A stretch of 17,235 nt of DNA. It comes from Puniceicoccales bacterium. GTDB taxonomy: Bacteria > Verrucomicrobiota > Verrucomicrobiia > Opitutales > JAIRKQ01. The notes beneath the pieces are model-generated. The model searched no databases, had not been told where the DNA came from, and saw only the letters and a list, made by a program, of their open reading frames with translations. This document shows positions 7,074-14,718 of the stretch, in pieces; the first letter of the stretch is position 1, and the number at the start of each line of letters is the position of its first letter. The stretch is taken from positions 1 through 17,235 of the forward strand of contig JAITIO010000050.1 in the NCBI GenBank assembly GCA_031279395.1, written 5' to 3'. The translations under genes were made by a program, and so were the position numbers.

Positions 7074-9026
7074 ATGAGCAATAAAAAATCTAAAATTTTG
7101 GGAATCGATTTAGGTACGACCAATTCTTGTATGGCCGTCATGGAAGGTGGGGAGGCGATTGTCATTCCCAATGCCGAAGGGGCGAGAACAACGCCATCCA
7201 TCGTCGCTTTTACAAAAACAGGAGAACGGGTGGTCGGTCAAGCCGCCAAACGCCAGGCGGTTACGAATCCGCAAAATACAATTTTTTCCGCGAAACGTTT
7301 GATTGGGCATAAACTCAACGAAATTCAAAGCCTGGTAAAAAATTTGCCATACAAGGTCGTCGAAGGACATAACGGTGACGCTTGGATTGAATGTCAGGTC
7401 GGGAATAAAACGGAACGATTTTCCCCGGAACAAATTTCATCGATGATTCTGGCAAAGCTAAAGGCAGATGCAGAAACATATTTGGGCTGTCCCATCACGC
7501 AAGCTGTCATTACAGTACCTGCCTATTTTAATGATTCTCAGCGGCAAGCGACGAAAGACGCTGGAAGGATCGCGGGTCTCGAGGTTTTACGCATTATCAA
7601 CGAACCGACTGCCGCGTCTTTGGCCTATGGACTAGACAAGAAGAAAGACGAAAAGATTGCCGTCTATGACCTCGGTGGAGGAACATTCGACATTTCCATT
7701 TTGGAAATTGGAGATGGTGTTTTTGAAGTAAAAGCCACCAATGGGGATACCCTACTCGGAGGAGATGATTGGGATAAAAGACTGATCGACTGGTTAGCGG
7801 ACACATTTCAAAAGGAAAACGGGATAGATTTGAGAAAAGATCCAATGGCGGCCCAACGCCTAAAGGAAGAAGCAGAAAAGGCCAAGATTGCATTATCTTC
7901 CGCTCTGCAAGTGGACATTAATCTACCATTCATTACGGCGGATGCAACTGGTCCAAAGCATTTGAATATTTCATTGACGCGTTCACAGTTAGAAAAAATT
8001 TGTGATGATCTGTATCAACGAACGTTGGGACCGTGTAAAAATTGTCTCAAAGACGCTACCGTTCCTGCATCTGAAATTTCTGAGTTGGTACTCGTTGGAG
8101 GCATGACTCGTTCACCAAAGGTAGTCGATATTGCAAAACAATTCGTCGGTAAAACCCCACATCAGGGCGTAAATCCCGATGAAGTCGTGGCGATAGGAGC
8201 GGCCATACAGGGTGGAGTTTTACAGGGAGAAGTGACGGAAGTACTATTGCTTGATGTAACACCTCTAACGCTTGGCATTGAAACGGCGGGAGGGGTTTTT
8301 ACTCCAATGATAGATCGCAACACGACCATTCCGACGAAAAAAACGCAGATATTTTCCACCTATGCCGAAAATCAGACGGCCGTTGATATTCAAGTTTTAC
8401 AAGGGGAACGTTCTATGGCTCGGGATAATAAATTGCTCGGTCAATTTAGGTTGGATGGCATTCCCATTGCTCCCCGCGGTGTGCCACAGATTGAAGTAAC
8501 ATTTGACATTGATGCGAATGGTATTCTCCACGTAACAGCGAAGGATAAGGGCACGGGGAAGGATCAAAAAATCACCATTACCAGTGCTTCGGGCTTGTCC
8601 GATGAAGAAATTGAGAAGTTTAGAAAGGAAGCGGAGGCTCATGCGGAGGAAGATAAAAAACGCAAGGAGGCCGTCGAGGAAAGGAATCAGCTGGATAATT
8701 TTATTTATCAAACTGAGAAACAATTAAAAGAACTCGGTAGCAATCTCAGCGATGAAAAACGAAAACCTCTCGAAGATGCCATTACAGAAGCGAAAAAAGT
8801 TTTTGAAAACAGTGATGCAAAGGTGGATGAGCTAAAAGCTGCTAGGGAAAAATTAACCACGGTATTCCAAGGAATGGCCCAGGATTTATATTCCCAAGCG
8901 CAAACTAATCAAACCGCCCAAGGAGGCACTTCCGAAGGTACTCAATCTGCAAGCTCGGAAAATGCAAAGGATAAGGTGGTCGATGCGGATTTCGAAGTTG
9001 TCGATGATACGAACAAAAACAAATAG
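7074..9026 (+). CDS. dnaK: Chaperone DnaK (Hsp70)
   Basis: Full-length Hsp70, 650 aa. It binds exposed hydrophobic segments of unfolded proteins in an ATP-driven cycle with DnaJ and GrpE. Signatures are all present: IDLGTTNS (residues 11-18), DLGGGTFD (199-206) and LVLVGGMTRSPKV (338-350) in the nucleotide-binding domain, the linker LLLDVTPL (391-398), then the beta substrate-binding domain and a charged helical lid. A Gln/Thr/Ser-rich tail leads to DADFEVVDDTNKNK, a variant of the usual EEVKD-like end. GAGG seven bases before the ATG serves as ribosome site. It heads a co-directional run dnaK-groES-groEL; neither grpE nor dnaJ is in the window. Confidence 0.98.
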   Translation: MSNKKSKILGIDLGTTNSCMAVMEGGEAIVIPNAEGARTTPSIVAFTKTGERVVGQAAKRQAVTNPQNTIFSAKRLIGHKLNEIQSLVKNLPYKVVEGHNGDAWIECQVGNKTERFSPEQISSMILAKLKADAETYLGCPITQAVITVPAYFNDSQRQATKDAGRIAGLEVLRIINEPTAASLAYGLDKKKDEKIAVYDLGGGTFDISILEIGDGVFEVKATNGDTLLGGDDWDKRLIDWLADTFQKENGIDLRKDPMAAQRLKEEAEKAKIALSSALQVDINLPFITADATGPKHLNISLTRSQLEKICDDLYQRTLGPCKNCLKDATVPASEISELVLVGGMTRSPKVVDIAKQFVGKTPHQGVNPDEVVAIGAAIQGGVLQGEVTEVLLLDVTPLTLGIETAGGVFTPMIDRNTTIPTKKTQIFSTYAENQTAVDIQVLQGERSMARDNKLLGQFRLDGIPIAPRGVPQIEVTFDIDANGILHVTAKDKGTGKDQKITITSASGLSDEEIEKFRKEAEAHAEEDKKRKEAVEERNQLDNFIYQTEKQLKELGSNLSDEKRKPLEDAITEAKKVFENSDAKVDELKAAREKLTTVFQGMAQDLYSQAQTNQTAQGGTSEGTQSASSENAKDKVVDADFEVVDDTNKNK

Positions 9027-9030
9027 GAGG
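9025..9030 (+). promoter_or_regulatory. AGGAGG site unusually far from the groES start
   Basis: A consensus AGGAGG overlaps the dnaK stop codon (TAG at 9024-9026) and lies 21 bases before the groES ATG, versus the usual 5-9. There is no start codon at normal spacing from it in any frame, and an in-frame TAA just before the ATG rules out an earlier groES start. It may act through coupling with dnaK termination. Confidence 0.45.
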
Positions 9031-9051
9031 AATTTTTTACAATTATAAGCT

Positions 9052-9348
9052 ATGGAAACTAAAACTAAAATTAAACCGTTAGGAAATCGTGTTCTTGTTA
9101 AGAAAATTGAAGAACAGGAACAGATAAAAGGTGGTATCATTATTCCTGATGCTGCTAAAGAAGCTTCCCAGGAAGCAGAAGTCATTGCCTTAGGTTCCGG
9201 TAGAAACGATGAAGGTAAGGTCCTAGACTTTGAAGTGAAAGTTGGGGATCGTGTCCTCGTTAGTAAGTACGGCGGAACGGAGGTAAAACGCGACAAGGAA
9301 ACCTTAGTTGTGCTGAGGCAGGATGATATTTTAGCAGTTTTAGGATAA
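9052..9348 (+). CDS. groES: Co-chaperonin GroES
   Basis: 98-residue lid of the GroEL chamber; seven subunits cap the GroEL ring during ATP-dependent folding in the cytoplasm. IKPLGNRVLVKKIE (residues 7-20) is the N-terminal strand. The mobile loop that docks on GroEL is at about 20-35 and includes KGGIIIPD (26-33). VKVGDRVLVSKYGGTEV (63-79) is the conserved core. Length and motifs are normal. It lies 25 bases after dnaK and 33 bases before groEL, so all three are probably co-transcribed. Confidence 0.97.
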   Translation: METKTKIKPLGNRVLVKKIEEQEQIKGGIIIPDAAKEASQEAEVIALGSGRNDEGKVLDFEVKVGDRVLVSKYGGTEVKRDKETLVVLRQDDILAVLG

Positions 9349-9381
9349 TTTGGAATAACGTTCAAAGAAAGGAAATTTACT

Positions 9382-11007
9382 ATGGCAAAACAATTAATAT
9401 TCGAAGAACAGGCTAGGAAAAAGATTCTTTCCGGAGTGACTCAATTGGCAGATGCTGTCAAAATTACCCTTGGTCCAAAAGGGAGAAATGTAATTCTTGA
9501 TAAAAAGTTTGGAGCTCCAACGGTCACCAAGGATGGCGTTAGTGTTGCGAAGGAAATAGACCTCAAGGACCCCTTTGAAAATATGGGTGCCCAGATGGTG
9601 AAAGAAGTAGCTTCCAAAACGTCCGATGTGGCCGGAGATGGTACAACAACCGCTACAATTCTTGCTGCGGCAATCTACCGTGAAGGATTGAAAAACGTTG
9701 CGGCTGGAGCTAACCCCATATACATAAAACGTGGCATTGACAAGGCGGTCGAAGCTGCTGTGGCTGAATTAGCCAAAACTTCCAAAAAGGTGGAAGGCGA
9801 TGAAATTCATCAAGTCGCAACGGTTTCTGCGAATTGGGATGAAGAGATTGGTAGTATCATAGCCGAAGCAATGAAACGTGTCGGAAAGGACGGCACCATA
9901 ACAGTAGAGGAAGCAAAGACCATCGAAACCACCCTTGACGTTGTAGAAGGTATGCAGTTCGACAAAGGGTATTTGAGTCCATATTTTGTCAATAATCCGG
10001 ACAGCATGGAATGCGTATTGGAAAATGCCTACGTTCTTATTTTCGAAAAGAAAATTTCCAACCTGAATGAATTACTCCCGACCCTACAGTCAATTGCCCA
10101 GTCCGGGAAGCCATTGATGATCATTGCCGAGGATGTTGAAGGTGAAGCCCTGGCGACTTTGGTTGTTAATAAGCTGAGGGGGACATTGAACATTTGTGCC
10201 GTAAAAGCTCCTGGGTTTGGCGATCGCCGGAAGGCCATGATGGAGGATATTGCCATTTTGACGGGTGGAAAATTCATTTCCGAGGACCTGGGAATCAAGC
10301 TGGAAAGCATAAAGCTCGAAGACCTGGGACGGGCAAAACGCATCACCGTCGACAAAGAACATACCACGATCGTGGAAGGCAGTGGAAATAGTGCTGACAT
10401 TACTGCTCGCATAAAATTGATCCGCAAACAGATAGAAGAGGCGACCTCCGACTATGACAAGGAAAAGTTGCAGGAGCGCCTGGCAAAATTAGCCGGTGGA
10501 GTAGCAGTTATCAGCATTGGTGCAGCCACCGAGCCAGAAATGAAGGAGAAAAAAGACCGTGTCGATGATGCTCTACATGCTACCCGTGCGGCTGTCGAGG
10601 AAGGTATTTCCGCCGGTGGAAGTGTTGCCCTTCTGAGAACCCACAGCGCCATTGAATCTCTCGAGGAAACAGGCGATGTTGCAATTGGCGTTCAAATCAT
10701 ACGCCGTGCCATAGAGGCTCCTCTGCGTCAACTTTGCGAAAATGCGGGAGTGGAAGGTTCCATCATTGTTCAGGAGGTTTTAAAAGGAACCGGATCATTC
10801 GGTTACAATGTCGTAACTGGAAATTTTGAAGACCTGATGAAATCCGGTGTTGTGGACCCGACAAAGGTAACCCGTGCCTCCTTGCAGAATGCGGCATCCA
10901 TTGCCGGACTATTGCTAACGACTGAATGTATGATTTCCGAATTGCCGGATGAGAAAAAAGGTAGTGCTCCTATGCCAGACATGAATGGCATGGGTGGTAT
11001 GATGTAA
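9382..11007 (+). CDS. groEL: Chaperonin GroEL (Hsp60)
   Basis: 541-residue chaperonin subunit that forms the double-ring folding chamber with GroES. Nucleotide-site motifs are present: LGPKGRN (30-36), DGTTTAT (86-92) with the conserved Asp, and the RVDDALHAT segment that carries the catalytic Asp of ATP hydrolysis. The family signature reads AAVEEGISAGGS, with Ser at the last position where Gly or Ala is usual. The tail ends in the typical Gly/Met-rich NGMGGMM. AAAGGAAA precedes the ATG by about eight bases. A hairpin terminator follows 34 bases after the stop. Confidence 0.98.
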   Translation: MAKQLIFEEQARKKILSGVTQLADAVKITLGPKGRNVILDKKFGAPTVTKDGVSVAKEIDLKDPFENMGAQMVKEVASKTSDVAGDGTTTATILAAAIYREGLKNVAAGANPIYIKRGIDKAVEAAVAELAKTSKKVEGDEIHQVATVSANWDEEIGSIIAEAMKRVGKDGTITVEEAKTIETTLDVVEGMQFDKGYLSPYFVNNPDSMECVLENAYVLIFEKKISNLNELLPTLQSIAQSGKPLMIIAEDVEGEALATLVVNKLRGTLNICAVKAPGFGDRRKAMMEDIAILTGGKFISEDLGIKLESIKLEDLGRAKRITVDKEHTTIVEGSGNSADITARIKLIRKQIEEATSDYDKEKLQERLAKLAGGVAVISIGAATEPEMKEKKDRVDDALHATRAAVEEGISAGGSVALLRTHSAIESLEETGDVAIGVQIIRRAIEAPLRQLCENAGVEGSIIVQEVLKGTGSFGYNVVTGNFEDLMKSGVVDPTKVTRASLQNAASIAGLLLTTECMISELPDEKKGSAPMPDMNGMGGMM

Positions 11008-11041
11008 CGGGCAAATTTAGTTATATCATTGAAACTTAGGT

Positions 11042-11069
11042 GGGCCGGTTAAGCCGGCCCCCATGTTTT
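11042..11069 (+). terminator. Intrinsic terminator after groEL
   Basis: GGGCCGG (11042-11048) and CCGGCCC (11054-11060) form a seven-base, all-GC stem around a TTAAG loop. A short TTTT (11066-11069) follows after a few bases. The T-run is short, but the stem is strong and well placed at the end of the chaperone operon. Confidence 0.75.
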
Positions 11070-11146
11070 ATACGATTGCACCAGTCAGATTATTTACTTG
11101 CAGTTTTTAGGCTGACATGTAGTCAACGTCTATAGCTTTTGGTCGT

Positions 11147-12499
11147 ATGTTAATATTCAATCCAGTTGTCGTTTCGATTGCGCTTGTATATTTGATAATA
11201 TGTGTGCTGCGCATGAATGTAGTAATTGCATTGACGACGGGAGCCATTGTTTGTGGGCTGGTCAGTGGAGCGTCTCTTGAAAGTTCAATTTTTAATTTTT
11301 CAGAAGGGCTTGGGGGCGGTGCAAAAATTGCTCTAAGCTATGCCATCCTGGGGGCATTCGCATCTGCTTTGGCCCATTCCGGCTTTTCGAGTTTTCTGAT
11401 GGCGAAAATGGTCCGCCTATTAAATATCAGTTCCAGTAAAGGAGAAGAACACACCGCAGGAACAAGAAGGGATAGGAAGGCTAAGTTTGTTATATTTTTT
11501 ACCATAGGGGCGATGTCCATCGCTTGTAAAAATATCATCCCCGTACACATTGCATTCATTCCCATTTTAATTCCTCCAATGATTGGTGTTTTTAATGCCA
11601 TGCAGATTGATCGCCGGTTGATTGCTTGCATCATCACATTTGGAGTAATAATCGCGTACATGATTTTTCCGATGGGATTCGGTGAAATTTTTCTAGAAAA
11701 CATCATGTTATACTATCTGCATGCCAATGGTGTAGATCTTTCGATGCAGGGTTTAATCCATGCACTGCTATACCCAGCCCTGGGCATGTCGATAGGGCTG
11801 TTGTTTGCCTTCGTCCGATATGGGAAACCGAGGTGTTACAAGGATACTAGGGTGAAAAGTTTGGAAAAGGAAACAGCATTTTCTCGAAAAGATTTCATTG
11901 TTTCATGGCTTGCAATAGTTGCCGCATTGGTAACACAGCTGCTGGTTAAAGCCATCATTTTGAGCGCATTGTTAGGATTTTTCTTCCTATCGCTCGGCGG
12001 CGTTATAAGAAAGAAAGATTCGGACGATGTGGTCGCCGGCGGATTCAAAATGATGGCTCTGATATCATTTACCATGATAGCTGCTGCCGGATTCGGGCAT
12101 AGCCTACGAATATCTGGTGGCATTGATGAAATTGTAAACTGGCTTAGCGGGCATATGCTAAATAGCAAAGTCCTAGCATCGTTTGGCATGTTATTTGTGG
12201 GATTTTTGATATCCGTTGGCATTGGGTCGTCTTTTTCTACAGTTCCAATCGTTGCTACCGTATATGTTCCCCTAGGGCTGAGGTTGGGGTTTAGTCCAGC
12301 TGCCATTGCAATAATAGTGGCCGTGTCTGGTATTATGGGGGATGCTGGATCCCCAGCGTCTGATTCCACCCTTGGACCAACCATGGGATTAAATGCGGAT
12401 GGTCAACATTCTTTAGTCCACGACACCGTTATCCCAACGTTCCTACACCTAACCATTCCGGTGTTTTTGTTCGGCTGGATGGCTTCCATTGTGCTATAA
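11147..12499 (+). CDS. Na+/H+ antiporter-family membrane protein (YuiF-like)
   Basis: Polytopic membrane protein of 450 aa with roughly eleven or twelve hydrophobic segments. The stretch GDAGSPASDSTLGPT (residues 398-412), followed by GLNADGQH and VHDTVIPTFLH, is characteristic of the YuiF/NhaC-like branch of the Na+/H+ antiporter (ion transporter) superfamily. Conserved charged or polar residues within the membrane, such as those in this GDAGSPASD segment, are candidates for ion binding. The protein probably exchanges cytoplasmic Na+ for H+, but some relatives in this superfamily carry organic anions or amino acids, so the substrate is inferred. It stands alone between the groEL terminator and the dapA leader. 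The ATG at 11147 is the first in the frame; its ribosome site is weak. Confidence 0.8.
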   Translation: MLIFNPVVVSIALVYLIICVLRMNVVIALTTGAIVCGLVSGASLESSIFNFSEGLGGGAKIALSYAILGAFASALAHSGFSSFLMAKMVRLLNISSSKGEEHTAGTRRDRKAKFVIFFTIGAMSIACKNIIPVHIAFIPILIPPMIGVFNAMQIDRRLIACIITFGVIIAYMIFPMGFGEIFLENIMLYYLHANGVDLSMQGLIHALLYPALGMSIGLLFAFVRYGKPRCYKDTRVKSLEKETAFSRKDFIVSWLAIVAALVTQLLVKAIILSALLGFFFLSLGGVIRKKDSDDVVAGGFKMMALISFTMIAAAGFGHSLRISGGIDEIVNWLSGHMLNSKVLASFGMLFVGFLISVGIGSSFSTVPIVATVYVPLGLRLGFSPAAIAIIVAVSGIMGDAGSPASDSTLGPTMGLNADGQHSLVHDTVIPTFLHLTIPVFLFGWMASIVL

Positions 12500-12539
12500 C
12501 TTCCCGATTGGTCTAAAAAAATTCCACGGATGACCTAAA

Positions 12540-12558
12540 GTTTTAGAAAACCTAAAAC
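12540..12558 (+). other. AT-rich inverted repeat between antiporter and dapA
   Basis: GTTTTAG (12540-12546) and CTAAAAC (12552-12558) form a perfect seven-base dyad with a five-base loop, 40 bases after the antiporter stop. The stem is AT-rich and no T-run follows, so it could be a weak transcript end or an operator for dapA. Confidence 0.35.
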
Positions 12559-12569
12559 ATTTCATCACT

Positions 12570-12597
12570 TTTCCATGGTCAAGGAGGAAAATAATAT
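12570..12597 (+). promoter_or_regulatory. Possible dapA promoter
   Basis: TTTCCA (12570-12575) and TAATAT (12592-12597), 16 bases apart, each match four of six consensus bases. The position, about 30 bases before the dapA start, is reasonable, but such matches occur by chance in AT-rich DNA. Confidence 0.25.
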
Positions 12598-12627
12598 TTC
12601 TATTACACTGCAATAAAGGATTATCTT

Positions 12628-13491
12628 ATGTCACTGAAAGGTTTATACACCGCACTTGTTACACCATTTGTAAACGAAACAGTGGAATTGAAGGATTTCA
12701 TAAATTTAATCAGACAACAAGTCAATGGCAGAGTTGATGGAGTAGTTGTGGCAGGAACAACAGGAGAATCTCCCGTACTGGCGGAAGAAGAATTTATCAC
12801 TCTTATCGAAACGGCCAAAGCGGAAGCAAAGCAAACCAATGTTTTCGTCGGGGTTGGATCTTGCGACACAAAAAAGGCAGTCGAAAAAACAAAAATAGCC
12901 CATGGCTTGGGAGCTAATGGGTTTTTGGTGGTAACTCCCTACTATAATAAACCCACTCAGTCGGGATTGCTCGAATATTACGGCAAGATTGCCGATTCGA
13001 CGGATAGACCGATAATATTATACTCGGTTCCTTCGCGAACAGGAGTGGAAATAGCCATCGATACCATCACTAGATTGCGTGAAAAATATTCCAACATAGT
13101 TGCCATAAAGGAAGCATCGGAAAATTGTTCCCGGGTGGAAGCGATGGTAAAACTTTTTGGCAAAGACCTAGCAGTATTCAGTGGAAATGATTCCATGACA
13201 CTACCATTCATGTCGTTGGGAGCGGCAGGAGTTGTAAGTGTTATGTCAAACATCGCCCCCCAAGAAATGGCCAACTTGGTCAAATTAGCAACCGATGGTA
13301 ACTTCCATGGGGCATTGAAAGAATATCAAAGGTTAATGCCCATGATGGGCAAATTATTCATAGAAACAAATCCGCTTCCCATCAAATTTTTATTGAAGTC
13401 CAAAAACATTATTTCATCGGCCGAATGCCGTTCGCCACTTGGAAGGTTAGGCGAAAAATCGATGGCAAAACTGGCAAATTTGGTGGTATAA
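12628..13491 (+). CDS. dapA: 4-hydroxy-tetrahydrodipicolinate synthase
   Basis: 287-residue cytoplasmic aldolase-family enzyme. It condenses pyruvate with aspartate semialdehyde, the first committed step to diaminopimelate and lysine. The Schiff-base lysine is K161 in AIKEAS. The pyruvate-binding GTTGES loop is at 43-48. TPYYNKP at 103-109 supplies the Tyr that reaches across the dimer. YSVPSRTG at 132-139 holds the catalytic Tyr and the Arg that binds the semialdehyde carboxylate. The usual Asn of YNVPSRTG is Ser here. Length is normal. AAAGGA lies about eight bases before the ATG. No other lysine-pathway gene is nearby. Confidence 0.95.
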   Translation: MSLKGLYTALVTPFVNETVELKDFINLIRQQVNGRVDGVVVAGTTGESPVLAEEEFITLIETAKAEAKQTNVFVGVGSCDTKKAVEKTKIAHGLGANGFLVVTPYYNKPTQSGLLEYYGKIADSTDRPIILYSVPSRTGVEIAIDTITRLREKYSNIVAIKEASENCSRVEAMVKLFGKDLAVFSGNDSMTLPFMSLGAAGVVSVMSNIAPQEMANLVKLATDGNFHGALKEYQRLMPMMGKLFIETNPLPIKFLLKSKNIISSAECRSPLGRLGEKSMAKLANLVV

Positions 13492-13518
13492 CATTCCCTT
13501 TTCACTGAAGAAATAGGT

Positions 13519-14718
13519 ATGCTAATCGTTGAAATAATTTTCGGGATAGCTCTGCTGTGTGTTTTCTTAGCCTATGTAAAGAAAAGTGCGAAATTGAATA
13601 TTACTCAGAGGAAACTAGCGGAGGCAGAAATTCGTTTGGCCGTAGCAAATGAGAGGATCGAGGAACGGGATAACCTCAATCAAAAATGGCAGGAACAGTT
13701 TGAACAGTTGTCCGCTAAAGCACTAAAAGATAACAATGAAGCATTTTTACTGTTGGCCAAAAACTCCTTCGATGCTTTGACCCACGAAGCTCACAACGAA
13801 TTTGGGAACAAGGTAAAACCCATTGAAAATACGTTAAAACTATTCGATGAAAAGCTCAAGGAATTGGAAAATCAAAGGCAATCGGCCTATTTAAGTTTGA
13901 CGGAACAATTAAAGCTATCCCAGCAGGCCAGTGCCGCATTGCAAGAGGAAACAAATAATTTGTCCAATGCCCTGAGGAAACCCGATTTCCGTGGGCAGTG
14001 GGGAGAGATGCAGTTGCGAAGAACGGTCGAATTGGCCGGCATGATGGAACACGTAGATTTCGAAGAACAACAGCATATTATTTCATCGGATGGGCAGAGT
14101 TTTAGACCCGACATGGTGATAAAACTGCCAAATTCGAGGACCATCGTTGTCGACGCCAAAGCCCCACTAACCGGATATTTGGAAGCAATTTCAGCAAAGT
14201 CAAAATCCGATCAACAGGCAGCACTGGGAACTTTTGCAATACAAATAAAACGGCACATAGAAAGATTAAGTTCCAAGCATTATTGGCAACAATTTGAGAA
14301 TTGTCCGGAATTCGTAATTTTATTTTTACCCGGAGAAAGCTTCCTGGGGGATGCCTTTCGAGCCAATGGAGAACTACTAGAATTCGGGGCTGAAAAACGC
14401 GTAATCCTAGCAACTCCGACCACATTGATCGCCGTTCTAAAGGCCATATCATACGGGTGGAAACAGGCATGTCTTGCCAAGGAGGCAAGAGAAATCGCCG
14501 AGGTCGGAAAAGAAATGTATGCTCGCTTGAAAGTATTTTTCGAACATTTCAACGGCATGGGAAAATTTTTGGCAAACACCGTTGAAGCATTCAATAAAAT
14601 GCGTACTTCCGCAGATTCTAGACTGATTCCCCAAGGGAAAAGATTACAAGAACTCGGCATCGGAACCGAAGAAATCAGCATCATGGGAGAGATAGCTCAA
14701 CCTCATAACAGGTTGTAG
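13519..14718 (+). CDS. rmuC: RmuC-family protein
   Basis: 399 aa. Residues 1-20 form one N-terminal membrane segment, followed by a long coiled coil (about 25-155) and the RmuC domain (about 155-385). Domain hallmarks are DFRGQWGEMQLRRTVELAGM (156-175), FRPDMVIKLP (195-204) and IVVDAKAPLTGYLEA (209-223). The PD and DxK residues resemble a PD-(D/E)xK nuclease core, as proposed for this family. In E. coli, RmuC limits inversions between short inverted repeats; the biochemical activity is not well established. It starts 27 bases after dapA and may share its transcript. Its last 16 bases overlap the 3' end of hppA on the other strand. Confidence 0.9.
   Translation: MLIVEIIFGIALLCVFLAYVKKSAKLNITQRKLAEAEIRLAVANERIEERDNLNQKWQEQFEQLSAKALKDNNEAFLLLAKNSFDALTHEAHNEFGNKVKPIENTLKLFDEKLKELENQRQSAYLSLTEQLKLSQQASAALQEETNNLSNALRKPDFRGQWGEMQLRRTVELAGMMEHVDFEEQQHIISSDGQSFRPDMVIKLPNSRTIVVDAKAPLTGYLEAISAKSKSDQQAALGTFAIQIKRHIERLSSKHYWQQFENCPEFVILFLPGESFLGDAFRANGELLEFGAEKRVILATPTTLIAVLKAISYGWKQACLAKEAREIAEVGKEMYARLKVFFEHFNGMGKFLANTVEAFNKMRTSADSRLIPQGKRLQELGIGTEEISIMGEIAQPHNRL

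Noticed and set aside
8886..9365. 159-codon minus-strand frame
   Set aside because: Antisense to groES and the dnaK 3' end; long antisense frames are common opposite strongly biased genes.
11836..12384. 182-codon minus-strand frame
   Set aside because: Antisense to the antiporter-family gene; its proline-, threonine- and asparagine-rich content reflects the complement of membrane-protein codons.
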